This document shows positions 1 to 8,921 of a DNA stretch of 23,764 bases, piece after piece. The notes beneath the pieces were generated by a model. It made no database searches, was not told where the DNA came from, and saw nothing but the letters and a program-made list of their open reading frames with translations. Position 1 is the first letter of the stretch; the number at the start of each line of letters is the position of its first letter. This DNA comes from UBA10183 sp041653835 (lineage in GTDB: Bacteria; Omnitrophota; Gorgyraeia; Gorgyraeales; Gorgyraeaceae). The stretch spans positions 1-23,764 of the forward strand of contig JBAZEP010000023.1 in the NCBI GenBank assembly GCA_041653835.1, in the 5' to 3' direction. Both the position numbers and the translations under genes were made by a program.

Positions 1-396
1 GTGGATTACAAATTTGTTCTTGGAGCACTGGATGACGATATATTGCGGGCCAAGGCAAAATATAAAGATTTACTGGGCAAAATAGACATCGACAAAATAA
101 ACAACGCATTTGAACAGCCCTGCGCCTTGAATGCAATGGTGAGAGCCTTGAGAATGATGGACGAAAAGTGGTGCGCAGAGCATAGTTTGCCGGAAGACAA
201 TGATATTGAAGAAAGAATAAGAGAATTGAATAAAAAAGGCAGGCTTAGGAATCCCGAAAGCATTAAGGCTAGAACTTTTTTGATAGAACAACTGAAATCA
301 AGAGGTTTTAATGCCTCCGAAATCGCAGAGAAATTAAACCTATCGCGTGGAACTGTTTATAAGCTAAGGTGCAAAAATATAAAGGAAGATTTGTGA
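1..396 (+). CDS. Hypothetical protein with C-terminal helix-turn-helix, probably 5'-truncated
   Basis: The reading frame is open from the first base; the GTG there may be internal, so the true start probably lies outside the window. The visible 131 residues are charged and mostly helical. The last ~35 residues contain 'FNASEIAEKLNLSRGTVYKL', a classic helix-turn-helix like those in resolvase, transposase or sigma-like proteins. The N-terminal part (YKFVLGALDDDILRAKAKY) matches nothing I recognise. The stop codon TGA (394-396) lies inside the first GTGACACTGTC palindrome, so the repeat overlaps the gene end. Association with a palindromic repeat would suit a mobile-element protein such as a REP-associated transposase C-terminus, but no HUH or DDE catalytic motif is visible here. 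Function is unassigned; DNA binding is likely from the motif alone. Confidence 0.6.
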   Translation: MDYKFVLGALDDDILRAKAKYKDLLGKIDIDKINNAFEQPCALNAMVRALRMMDEKWCAEHSLPEDNDIEERIRELNKKGRLRNPESIKARTFLIEQLKSRGFNASEIAEKLNLSRGTVYKLRCKNIKEDL

Positions 397-417
397 CACT
401 GTCGCAAATCTTCCTTT
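381..417. repeat. Palindromic repeat with GTGACACTGTC core, copy 1
   Basis: A 37-bp inverted repeat centred on base 399. The outer arms are AAAGGAAGATTTG and its exact complement (381-393 / 405-417), around the core GTGACACTGTCGC. Only the 394/404 pair departs from Watson-Crick pairing, and it is a T.G wobble. The left arm overlaps the stop of the upstream gene. The right flank (CAAATCTTCCTTTAAG) is almost the same as the flank of copy 3 at 9921-9936. It can form a strong RNA hairpin, but no T-run follows, so it is not a typical intrinsic terminator. Confidence 0.85.
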
Positions 418-436
418 AAGACTATGGCGTGGAAGA

Positions 437-451
437 ATGACTGGTAGTCAT
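437..451. promoter_or_regulatory. Short perfect palindrome upstream of the XRE gene (possible operator)
   Basis: ATGACT-GGT-AGTCAT is a perfect 6-bp inverted repeat with a 3-bp spacer, lying 64 bp before the start of the XRE-type regulator. Small XRE regulators often bind such dyads near their own promoters, so this is a candidate autoregulatory operator. The assignment is inference from position and symmetry only. A TATAAT hexamer occurs at 496-501 but lies too close to the ribosome binding site to be a confident -10 element. Confidence 0.2.
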
Positions 452-514
452 GCTAATATGACCCTATTTTTATTATCAGGTATATAGTATTTGTTTATAA
501 TAAAAAGGACTCTC

Positions 515-880
515 ATGAGACTTTTAGACGATATTAATATTTTAGCTTCAAGAATAAGGCATCTCAGAAATTCCAAGGGCTGGACGCAGAATAGGCTTGC
601 CCAGGAGATAAATATTCATCCTACTTATATAAGCAGAATAGAGAGTTGCGAAAAGACCCCGACAGTTTATATTATTTCCCGCATAGCAGAGGTGTTGGAG
701 GTAAAAGTTTATGAACTTTTTATGGATTTTGAAGATTTGGAAAAACCGGATTATAAAAGAAGAAAGATAATAAATATCGTTAAAGAATCGCACCCTTCCT
801 ATATAGATATCTATTTTCCACTGATCAACGCTTTGGATAAAGAGCGTAGAAGAAAAAGGAACAGAATTAAATGTAGTTAA
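515..880 (+). CDS. XRE-family (Cro/C1-type) helix-turn-helix transcriptional regulator
   Basis: Small cytoplasmic DNA-binding protein of 121 residues. Residues ~10-66 form a canonical HTH_3/XRE domain: 'SRIRHLRNSKGWTQNRLAQE' followed by 'INIHPTYISRIESCEKTP' and 'IISRIAEVLEVKVYELF'. The C-terminal ~50 residues include a basic tail (DKERRRKRNRIK) of unknown role. I chose ATG 515 because AAAAAGGA (502-509) is a good Shine-Dalgarno at the right distance; a TTG at 491 in the same frame has no such signal. The gap to the following lipoprotein gene is 32 bp and all genes run the same way, so it probably heads an operon with the lipoprotein and the giant hydrolase and may control it. Family assignment is secure; the target is inference. 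Confidence 0.9.
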   Translation: MRLLDDINILASRIRHLRNSKGWTQNRLAQEINIHPTYISRIESCEKTPTVYIISRIAEVLEVKVYELFMDFEDLEKPDYKRRKIINIVKESHPSYIDIYFPLINALDKERRRKRNRIKCS

Positions 881-912
881 GAAATTTTTAGCGCAGGGCA
901 GAGGGGGCATCG

Positions 913-1482
913 ATGCCAAGGCTTATGTTAGCGGCGCTTATTTTCAGCCTTCTTATAACGGGATGCTATAAACAAAAAAATACCTATACGAGCAAAGACA
1001 TCGTAAAAGTGACGGATTTCGCGCTTTCCGCCGATGAAGAAAAAATAGCTTTTTCCGCAGTTACCCCGGCAGGAAATCTGGATATATGGGTAATGGATAT
1101 AGACGGTAAAAATCTCAGGAAGCTCACCTTTCAGGACCATTCGCTTACAAACTATATAGCAAAATTTTTTAAAAAATACCGCTGGAGGAATTTTTTCGAA
1201 ATAGATATGTGCTGTCCGGAATGGACAACTTCCGGCAGGATATTATTTTGCCAGAAATTGACCAGATATGATATGTGGGGTCCCAATGTCGTAAGCTTAA
1301 GATACTGGACAGTTGAACCGGACGGCATAGATAAAAAGCCAAAAACAAGCAAAGATATAGTAGCTCAAAAGCGGCCTTTCGATCCTATAAACAGAGCCGA
1401 GATATCATTAGAATCCGATAAACATAAGAAGAAAGTCTTTCTTAAAGACGGCAAAATTTTTATTTCAGATTACGGTAAATGA
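913..1482 (+). CDS. Lipoprotein with TolB-like (PD40) beta-propeller repeats
   Basis: A 189-residue protein with a lipoprotein signal: hydrophobic segment MLAALIFSLLITG followed by Cys18 (lipobox ITGC), so lipidation and membrane anchoring are expected. Residues ~36-72 ('DFALSADEEKIAFSA', 'DIWVMDIDGKNLRKLT') are a typical PD40/WD40-like TolB blade. A second, less regular blade follows at ~102-145 ('CPEWTTSGRILFCQ', 'LRYWTVEPDG'). With about two blades it is far shorter than a complete six-bladed TolB propeller, so it may be a fragment-like or partner-dependent version. ATG 913 has GAGGGGG (901-907) upstream. The stop overlaps the next start (ATGA, 1479-1482), indicating translational coupling and suggesting that the two proteins act together at the envelope. 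The substrate or partner is unknown. Confidence 0.8.
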   Translation: MPRLMLAALIFSLLITGCYKQKNTYTSKDIVKVTDFALSADEEKIAFSAVTPAGNLDIWVMDIDGKNLRKLTFQDHSLTNYIAKFFKKYRWRNFFEIDMCCPEWTTSGRILFCQKLTRYDMWGPNVVSLRYWTVEPDGIDKKPKTSKDIVAQKRPFDPINRAEISLESDKHKKKVFLKDGKIFISDYGK

Positions 1483-4400
1483 AACCGGTTCTTTATTTGA
1501 CTGCCTTATTATTTTGCGTAATTTTCTCCGAGGCCGCATTCTCACTGGACGAATCCGGCAATCCCGCCGCTATAACCATCGATAGCACCAAGGGCGCGAA
1601 AATAAATATTTATTGTTACGAGAACACATCGGCTAATCACAGAGAAAGGCCGGTGTTATTGGTCCATGGGTTTAATTCGAAAGGCTCGGTTTGGCGTAAC
1701 GGGGACGCTAAAAAAGACTATGTCGAAAACCTGAGGAAACACGGTTATGACATAATCGTAGTGGACATGCGCGGAAATCCGGTTGATACGGATGGCGACC
1801 ATAAAGTTGATGTGGCTGTAGTCGGAAGCTCATGGGGTTACGGGATTACGGATTTAGGCGACGACGTTGGTATGGCGCTGGAAAAAGGAATGGATTACCT
1901 TAATAAAAATCTTCCGGATAGAAATTATATAAAGGCAGACGTCATAACTCATTCTACTGGGGCGCTGGCGGTAACCTCCTATTCACGTTCGATAGGCCTG
2001 GTTTCTTACAGGGATAATATAGATACATTAATAGAACTGGCTCCGCCGAATAACGGCGCTACCGGATTAGCCGCTAATATAAAAAATATCATGGGGATAA
2101 TCCCGTCGGTTTTTACCCAGACTGTCGCGGCCTATGAATATGCCCTTGAAGTAGCCGACAATAAAATCTGGATTCCCGGGAGCCGCATGGAATCCGAAAA
2201 TTTAAGGAAAGAATTATTACCCGACAGCATGTTAATGAAAAGCATAGAGGATCTTGGGCCGGATAAGCGTATAAAAACATTTATCGCGATCGGCAATGAA
2301 GACTGGGTAGTGGGGGATTGGAGCCCGGTGATAAGGAAAAGGGATGATATAGGATACGAATATTTCCTGGGTATGGACCACTTTAATTTTTGCGGCAGTG
2401 AAACAGTATTGGCTGTAATACTGGATAAATTGGAAAAAAGCGAAGCAAGTGATTTTTTCAATAAATTTAAACCGTACAAAAAGAAACAGTTGGCATTTTT
2501 ATCGGGTCCGGGGATAGATCATCCGGACGATACCTTTGATACCGTGGATTTCGCGAAGGGTGTAGATATAAGTCCTGCCGGACTTTTTGATCTATACTTC
2601 AGGATTGCCGCCAGAAAAAATAAGACTTATTTGTTGAAATGTTGGGAGATATTGTCCGATTTTAAATCCGCCCAATCAGAAATTTCGGCAGGAGGAGATA
2701 TTAACACTATTATCGATAGATGGGATGAGGAGCTGGAGCTAAAAAACAAGCTCCTGCATGATTGTTATTTGTATGCCTCAAGGGAATACCTGGAATGCCC
2801 GGACATAGCGGTGCTGGCAAACGGTTATTATAACGAAATGAGAAAGCTTATAATAGAAAAAGTCGGGGAACCGGTAAGGGTAGTGGACCACTCATTTGAA
2901 TCCTATATAATCGACGAGCAAAAGATAATGGTAATTCCCACTGGTGGACTGTCAGGTCTTTCTCATTCAGCGATATTCAAAAATAAACTTTCAGAATATG
3001 TGAAAAACGGCGGGATGCTTATCTGTCTTACGCAGCAATATGGGTATGATTTTAACGCGCTTCCGGGAGGGAAAATAAGCGCTTACGGCTGGCAGGAAGA
3101 CGCGTCCTGTCATACAAAAGCCGCTTATATCGAGGATTTTCATCAGATTCTAAGCGCGCAAGATGAATTCTATCCTGACATAAAACTAGACGGGTATTTC
3201 GTGGATTATCCGGAAGGTTCCAAGATTTTGTTAAGGAGGTCGAAAAACCAGATGCCGGCAATGCTTATGTATGATTACGGGAAGGGTATCGTCATAGCAG
3301 CTTCGGTATACACAGACTGGGGTTACCTGAACGGCCAGGCAAGTTTGGGGGAGATTAACCTTATAAGAGATATCTTGAGATGGGCAAAATCCGGCAAAAG
3401 TCTACCTGAGTACAAAATAGGAGAGGATTTTGAAAGCCCTCTTCCGACAAATGCCGGTTTTAATAAAATAGAAATTATTTTAAAATCTCCCGAGGGGGAA
3501 ATTTTAGAAAGGAAAGTCTCGACTGAATCTGTTTACAGGCTGGATACGGCCTTGGAAAAACCCGGGATATATTCAGTGGATTATATTCTTTATGATCCTG
3601 ACTCTAAAGCTATACGGCCTCAAGCCGAAGGTTTTTATTTTTCTTTCAGCCGACCTCCTTCGGCACTTCCTCAAAATCCTGATTTCACATTTAATGTGAC
3701 CAGCGATACTGAAAATTATATAATAGGCAATCCCGCGGTCTTTACATTTCATATAAGAAATAATACTACGGATAATGAAACAATAAGATTCAAAGCGAAT
3801 CTCCCCCACCATAAAATAAATTTTAACGATATAGTAACCGTCCCGGCTAATGACGCGATCTCCTTTGATAAAGAAATAACAGCCCGTTCTACGGATCTAT
3901 TAAGCGCTTATTTTTATTCTTCGCAGAATATATTCATAGGCAAGGCTGAGCGCGGCATAAATGTTTTCGAGCCCGGAGTGGAAATAGATATGTCTTCAGA
4001 TGAAGAACAATATACGCCTGGCAAAGAAGCGGCATTGAATATAGACATGGAAAATAAGATGGATCTCGACCTGGACATTTCGGTTGTCCTGGGTGTAACC
4101 GATATGAATAACAATCAGATTTATTATAATTTTTCGGAAATACGGTTATCCGGGCATGGCTTTACGTCATGGCCGCAAAATTTTATGATACCGGAAGATG
4201 CTCTAAGAGGGACGTACAGGGCTAAGCTGAGCGTCTTTTCTAATTCAAAGATTATCGGGTGCAAAACTATATTTTTTGAAATACCAGGACTTCCAGCCGA
4301 TGGCGGTATTGATATAGATTCTTATATTATTCCCGGCACCAACATAGATTTATCTATAGATATGGAAAATAATTATCCCAAGAATCAGGCTATACCAGTG

Positions 4401-7400
4401 GAGATAAAGATGATCAATAAAGGAAGCGGCGCAGAAAAAGGCCATATCGATTTAGAGATTTTTCAAGACACGGATACCTGGGATTTGAGCGGGATAATAA
4501 AGGACGACAAAGGTATTCTTATAAAGGGCGCTTCAATAAATGGCATTTTCGCAAATAAAGACGGTGAGTACAGATTGAAAAATCTTAATAAAGGCCCATA
4601 TACCGTTAATATAAAAGCCCAGGGTTTCGATACTGTTTCAAAAGAAATGGACATTATTCCGGGAAATAATGTCCTTGATGTAATTTTGGAGTCTTCAAAA
4701 TATGGAAGATTAACCGGCGTTATTGAAAATTGTGTGGGTTCCAGTGTTGCGCTTGTCCCTATTGCTGCAGCCGGCTCAGAGGCGTTAGCTCGATATAGCG
4801 TTGTTTCTTCGGACAGCCTGTTTAAATTCGAGCACCTGCCTGTGGGAACATATCTTCTTACTGCTTCGCCAGGCAATATATCGGAGAACATACAGATAAA
4901 CGAAGGCGAGAACGCTTTTAACGCTATGATGGATTCCGCTATATATGAGGATTTAGAGGAGATAGAAGCTAATAATGCTTTCGCGGACGCTAATGAAGCG
5001 GTTTTAAATTCAAGGATACAGGGTAAGATATATCCTGCCGCTGACGAAGATTTTTTTAAATTCGATATAATTGAAAAAGGAATTTTGTACATAAAGATGC
5101 GCGAAGTTCCTCAGGGCCTCAGGCCTTCTATAAAGATATATGATCCTTCTGTCGTGGGCAGGATAGTTTCGCAGAAAGGCGGAGCCGCCAACGAAAAAAT
5201 AATTCTTGAAACAGAATTCGATAAAACAGGTATGTATTATCTTCTCGTGAAAGACTGGTACGGGAATATCTCTTCGCCAGACAATTACTCTCTGGATCTC
5301 AATTTTATAAAAACCCCGGACGAATATGAACCCAATGAAACAAGGGAATCCGCGACGCTTGTTGATTTTGGAAAAAATTACTTCGCGACGGTCGCTGTAA
5401 AAGCGGATTCGGATTTTTATAAATTATCCATACCTGACGCGGGAAAAATAACAGTATATTTAAGCGATGTACCCGCCAATATAAGGCCTTATATAAAACT
5501 CTACAGGGATTCCGGCCAATGCATTGACATAAAGGGCGGCGCCGCGGGAGAAAATGTTACATTGGAATTCGAGGCTGCGAGCCCCTCTAATTATTATGTA
5601 CAGGTATATGACAGATACAACAGCGAAAGTTCTGTTTCAAGATATAAGTTTCTCGCGCTCTATGTACCTGGAGATGAATATTCGGGAGACAATACCATAT
5701 ATTTTGAAAAACATGAAGAAGTTCCTAGTATAGAAGGCGAAACAGGCATTAGTCTTGAGATTCCGGCCATTGCTGAAAAAGGTAAATATTATGTAAAAAC
5801 GTTGTTCGGATCCATTGTTTCGCAGGAGACAGCGGGACTTGTAAGGGCTTTTTATGTGGGCGAAAAGCCCGCGCCCGCGTCTTTTAAGATTTCGTATTCC
5901 GGAGATGTAAATCCGAGTTTTAACGCGGGTGACAATGCTGTGCTTATATTCAAAATCACGAATGAAGGCGGTTCTAAGGGAGTTTGCAGTGTAAATTTTA
6001 AATTCCGGGATTTGATCAATGAAACCCGGCAGGAGTCGTTGGAACCCGGTGAAAGTAAGGACATGATGTTTAATTTCTTAATTCCCGCGGATATGGAAGA
6101 GACAGGGTGTGAAGCGGAATATGAAGTTGGGAATGAAATCCATAAATTAAATTTTAATATAATAGGCTTGGGGATCAATGTTGAAGCTGAAATAGAAGAC
6201 AATATTTTTAAGCTTAGAGTCTCGAATTTAAGTTTGGCGAGGGGCGTGAAACTTATGGCGGAGACCAGGTGCGGTAATTTCGAAAAGAAGATAGATTTTA
6301 TTCTGGATGAAGAAGAAGAACTGGAATTCAACATTCCCGGCTTGTATGATAATGATAAGGTTTATTATGGGATATATTTCGAATCCGGCAGATCACTCCA
6401 TCTTAATTCTTATTTGATAAGCGGCGAAGAGAAGCCGGAAGGTCCTTTGATAAAGATAATAAAGGCAGGATGCGATAAAGATATTTATGAGGATGGAGAA
6501 AACATACTGCTTAATTGGGAAATAGAATCGGATGGGGCACGTCCCGTTACATTAAGCGTGGATTTAATTAATCCGGATTCAGGCGCGGCGCGTGTCATCG
6601 AAGAAGAGATAAGCCTTAATGAAGGCACAAATAAAGTAACCAGAGAAATTTCCACTGCCCTTAATCAATCCGGGATTTACAGGCTCATATATGAATTTTC
6701 AGATATAGGCTCAGGTTCGATATTTTTTGACGTGGGCCAGAAGGAAGAGCCAAAGAAGAACCACGAACCTATTCTGCTTAAAATAGGAGAAAAAGAGGCC
6801 TTCAGCGGCGACAATCTGGAGTTTTTCATAGAAGCTATGGACATAGACGGAGATATGCTTATTTATTCCTCGGAAAAACTTCCCTCTGGGGCGGGCTTTG
6901 ATCCGTGGACGAGGAGATTCTATTGGAAACCTGTTGAGAGCCAGGCAGGAGACCATTTTGTGGTTTTTGCGGTAAGCGACGGAAAAGCCAGGGCTTCGGA
7001 GACAGTAAAAATAACTATAACCAGCCCTGTAAATTTACCGCCTGAAATAAGCGTGATTGCCGAACCCGTAAATGGCATTGCGCCGCTCGAAGTGCATTTC
7101 AATTCCTATCCGATCAATCAATATATAAAGATAGCTAAATATGAATGGGATTTTGACGGTAAGGGCGTATATGATTTTAGTTCAGCCGAATCAGGAGAGG
7201 CCGTATTTATATATACCGGCGAAGGCAGTTTTCCGGCGTCTTTGCGTGTAACGGATAGAAATGGAATAACAAATACTTATGCAGTTACTATAAATGTAGA
7301 TAAAAATCCGGACGCGCCTGATGTGTACTTAAGCGCTTCGCCTTTGAAAAGCACCGCGCCTTGCAAAGTATTTTTTAAGGGCGGCGCATTCTGTCCCCAG

Positions 7401-8858
7401 GGCATATCCAGGTATGACTGGGATTTTGACGGCGATGGTGTTTTTGATGTCGGTTCGACAACCGAGGAAGTAGTAAAAACTTATTCTCTCCCCGGAAAAT
7501 ATGATGCCGAATTAAAGGTAATCAGCGCTGATGGATTGACCGGTTCGGAAAAGGTTTTGATCGAAATGGACGATCCAAAAATTTTTAGCGTTTTATATTC
7601 TATGCGGCCTGTTGCCGGAAATGTCCCGGTAGAGGTAAGTTTCGACGCTATTGTAAATAGCAGCGCGCCTATCCGGAAATATCAATGGGATTTTGAAGGC
7701 GACGGGCTGTTTGATTATGTCTCTATGGATTCAGGAACGATTAAACATACTTATTGCGAGCCCGGAGCTTACGCCCCTCTATTGCGTGTTACAGACTCAA
7801 ATAACTTATCCTGTCAGGACAAAAAAGAAATCAAGCTGGGCGTTCTTGACCCTGAAGAAATTCATAAAGGCAAAGTTATCGTTGATACCGGGAAAGGCCA
7901 ATCGCCTCTTGCTGTAGCGTTTTCTTTAGAAACCCGGGATATCATAAATGATGCTGAATATTTATGGGATTTTGAAAATGACGGGGCATTAGATCTTGTG
8001 ACTATAACGCCCCAGGCTGAATTTACATACAATAAACCCGGAGTTTATACGGCAAAGCTTATGACCAGGACAAAAGACGGCATTCTTATGTCGTGTTTTA
8101 AAACAGTTTACAGTATGAATGAGAAAGGCGGAGAAGAGAAGCCAGTAGATTCACGGGATAATAATGTATCGAGAAATAAGATTAAAAGAATAGAACTTTC
8201 GGATAGGACTTCTTTGTTGTTGCCGGCTGATATATTAGAGGAAGACGATGTTATCGGTATTAGGAAAGTAGAACCCAGCCCGCCTAAGCAAGACATTAGT
8301 GAAGGCAAGCCCTTGATAGAATGCCGGGAATATAAATTTGAGAATCGCAAAGAAGCTTTAGATAAAGAAATGACTATAACTATACCATATAACGATACAG
8401 ATGAAGATGGTATTGTTGACGATAGCGGAATTGACGAATTGACTCTGGATGCCTACTGGTATGATGAAAGCGAAGAGGAATGGAAAATACTTTCGGATGT
8501 ATTATTGTTCCCAAAAGAAAATATAGTTACCATCAAGACCAATCATTTTACTGTTTTTGGCATTGCCGGAGTAGAAAAGGAAAAAGAAAATATCGGATCA
8601 GGGGATGACGCAAGCGATGAAACCAAATGTTTTATTGCTACTGCTGTATTTGATTCTCCTTCGGCCAGGGAAGTTATAGCATTGCGCGCTTTCAGAGATA
8701 CGTATTTATTGAAGTCAAAAGTAGGGCAGGAATTAGTTTATTTATACTATAATTTCAGCTCGCCCATAGCCGATTACATAAAACACAGACCTCTGCTCAA
8801 AGCCTTCCTACGCTGCCATCTTAAACTTCTTGTATCTTTCATCCAATCTATACTATAA
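1479..8858 (+). CDS. Giant exported multidomain protein: alpha/beta hydrolase, PPC, PKD domains and C-terminal CFI box
   Basis: A 2459-residue protein. Signal peptide at 1-22. Residues ~55-320 are a lipase-like alpha/beta hydrolase: VHGF (62-65, oxyanion loop), THSTG with likely nucleophile Ser159, an acid in GNEDWVVGD (275 or 280) and His301 (GMDHFNF). Residues ~470-635 look like a glutamine-amidotransferase-like fold (IMVIPTGG, YVKNGGMLICLTQQYG) with no evident catalytic triad. Then come beta-sandwich regions, a carboxypeptidase-regulatory-like domain (~1000-1070), two PPC domains (~1167-1275, 1278-1405), CARDB-like domains (from ~1464), an Ig-like domain (~1761-1848) and four PKD domains (WDFDG, WDFDG, WDFEG, WDFEN; ~1854-2210). 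The last 76 residues begin CFIATA at 2384 and match the CFI-box C-terminal domain. Start 1479 overlaps the lipoprotein stop; the Shine-Dalgarno is weak, so coupling is likely. It is probably a surface or secreted esterase/lipase-like protein; its substrate is unknown. Confidence 0.88.
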   Translation: MKPVLYLTALLFCVIFSEAAFSLDESGNPAAITIDSTKGAKINIYCYENTSANHRERPVLLVHGFNSKGSVWRNGDAKKDYVENLRKHGYDIIVVDMRGNPVDTDGDHKVDVAVVGSSWGYGITDLGDDVGMALEKGMDYLNKNLPDRNYIKADVITHSTGALAVTSYSRSIGLVSYRDNIDTLIELAPPNNGATGLAANIKNIMGIIPSVFTQTVAAYEYALEVADNKIWIPGSRMESENLRKELLPDSMLMKSIEDLGPDKRIKTFIAIGNEDWVVGDWSPVIRKRDDIGYEYFLGMDHFNFCGSETVLAVILDKLEKSEASDFFNKFKPYKKKQLAFLSGPGIDHPDDTFDTVDFAKGVDISPAGLFDLYFRIAARKNKTYLLKCWEILSDFKSAQSEISAGGDINTIIDRWDEELELKNKLLHDCYLYASREYLECPDIAVLANGYYNEMRKLIIEKVGEPVRVVDHSFESYIIDEQKIMVIPTGGLSGLSHSAIFKNKLSEYVKNGGMLICLTQQYGYDFNALPGGKISAYGWQEDASCHTKAAYIEDFHQILSAQDEFYPDIKLDGYFVDYPEGSKILLRRSKNQMPAMLMYDYGKGIVIAASVYTDWGYLNGQASLGEINLIRDILRWAKSGKSLPEYKIGEDFESPLPTNAGFNKIEIILKSPEGEILERKVSTESVYRLDTALEKPGIYSVDYILYDPDSKAIRPQAEGFYFSFSRPPSALPQNPDFTFNVTSDTENYIIGNPAVFTFHIRNNTTDNETIRFKANLPHHKINFNDIVTVPANDAISFDKEITARSTDLLSAYFYSSQNIFIGKAERGINVFEPGVEIDMSSDEEQYTPGKEAALNIDMENKMDLDLDISVVLGVTDMNNNQIYYNFSEIRLSGHGFTSWPQNFMIPEDALRGTYRAKLSVFSNSKIIGCKTIFFEIPGLPADGGIDIDSYIIPGTNIDLSIDMENNYPKNQAIPVEIKMINKGSGAEKGHIDLEIFQDTDTWDLSGIIKDDKGILIKGASINGIFANKDGEYRLKNLNKGPYTVNIKAQGFDTVSKEMDIIPGNNVLDVILESSKYGRLTGVIENCVGSSVALVPIAAAGSEALARYSVVSSDSLFKFEHLPVGTYLLTASPGNISENIQINEGENAFNAMMDSAIYEDLEEIEANNAFADANEAVLNSRIQGKIYPAADEDFFKFDIIEKGILYIKMREVPQGLRPSIKIYDPSVVGRIVSQKGGAANEKIILETEFDKTGMYYLLVKDWYGNISSPDNYSLDLNFIKTPDEYEPNETRESATLVDFGKNYFATVAVKADSDFYKLSIPDAGKITVYLSDVPANIRPYIKLYRDSGQCIDIKGGAAGENVTLEFEAASPSNYYVQVYDRYNSESSVSRYKFLALYVPGDEYSGDNTIYFEKHEEVPSIEGETGISLEIPAIAEKGKYYVKTLFGSIVSQETAGLVRAFYVGEKPAPASFKISYSGDVNPSFNAGDNAVLIFKITNEGGSKGVCSVNFKFRDLINETRQESLEPGESKDMMFNFLIPADMEETGCEAEYEVGNEIHKLNFNIIGLGINVEAEIEDNIFKLRVSNLSLARGVKLMAETRCGNFEKKIDFILDEEEELEFNIPGLYDNDKVYYGIYFESGRSLHLNSYLISGEEKPEGPLIKIIKAGCDKDIYEDGENILLNWEIESDGARPVTLSVDLINPDSGAARVIEEEISLNEGTNKVTREISTALNQSGIYRLIYEFSDIGSGSIFFDVGQKEEPKKNHEPILLKIGEKEAFSGDNLEFFIEAMDIDGDMLIYSSEKLPSGAGFDPWTRRFYWKPVESQAGDHFVVFAVSDGKARASETVKITITSPVNLPPEISVIAEPVNGIAPLEVHFNSYPINQYIKIAKYEWDFDGKGVYDFSSAESGEAVFIYTGEGSFPASLRVTDRNGITNTYAVTINVDKNPDAPDVYLSASPLKSTAPCKVFFKGGAFCPQGISRYDWDFDGDGVFDVGSTTEEVVKTYSLPGKYDAELKVISADGLTGSEKVLIEMDDPKIFSVLYSMRPVAGNVPVEVSFDAIVNSSAPIRKYQWDFEGDGLFDYVSMDSGTIKHTYCEPGAYAPLLRVTDSNNLSCQDKKEIKLGVLDPEEIHKGKVIVDTGKGQSPLAVAFSLETRDIINDAEYLWDFENDGALDLVTITPQAEFTYNKPGVYTAKLMTRTKDGILMSCFKTVYSMNEKGGEEKPVDSRDNNVSRNKIKRIELSDRTSLLLPADILEEDDVIGIRKVEPSPPKQDISEGKPLIECREYKFENRKEALDKEMTITIPYNDTDEDGIVDDSGIDELTLDAYWYDESEEEWKILSDVLLFPKENIVTIKTNHFTVFGIAGVEKEKENIGSGDDASDETKCFIATAVFDSPSAREVIALRAFRDTYLLKSKVGQELVYLYYNFSSPIADYIKHRPLLKAFLRCHLKLLVSFIQSIL

Positions 8859-8861
8859 TAA

Positions 8862-8904
8862 CCCTAATGTTACAAAGTGACACTGTCACATTGTAACATT
8901 AGGG
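8862..8904. repeat. Palindromic repeat with GTGACACTGTCAC core, copy 2
   Basis: A 43-bp inverted repeat centred on base 8883. The arms CCCTAATGTTACAA (8862-8875) and their exact complement (8891-8904) flank the core GTGACACTGTCAC (8877-8889); the only mismatch is A.A at 8876/8890. It starts four bases after the stop of the giant hydrolase gene and ends 17 bases before the start of the pseudouridine synthase gene. No T-run follows, so a role as intrinsic terminator is doubtful. The arms are unrelated to those of copy 1 but equally self-complementary. Confidence 0.9.
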
Positions 8905-8921
8905 AAAATAGGGGTGGGGAT

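Noticed and set aside
381..417. Palindrome copy 1 as a standard rho-independent terminator
   Set aside because: The stem is followed by AAGACTATGG rather than a T-run, and the palindromic core is shared with copies in other contexts.
496..501. TATAAT as the -10 box for the XRE gene
   Set aside because: A start about 7 bases downstream would remove or abut the Shine-Dalgarno at 502-509, and no good -35 is at the right distance.
4463..5092. A 209-codon minus-strand reading frame inside the giant hydrolase gene
   Set aside because: Antisense to well-defined carboxypeptidase-regulatory-like and PPC domains, no ribosome binding site and no recognisable domain.
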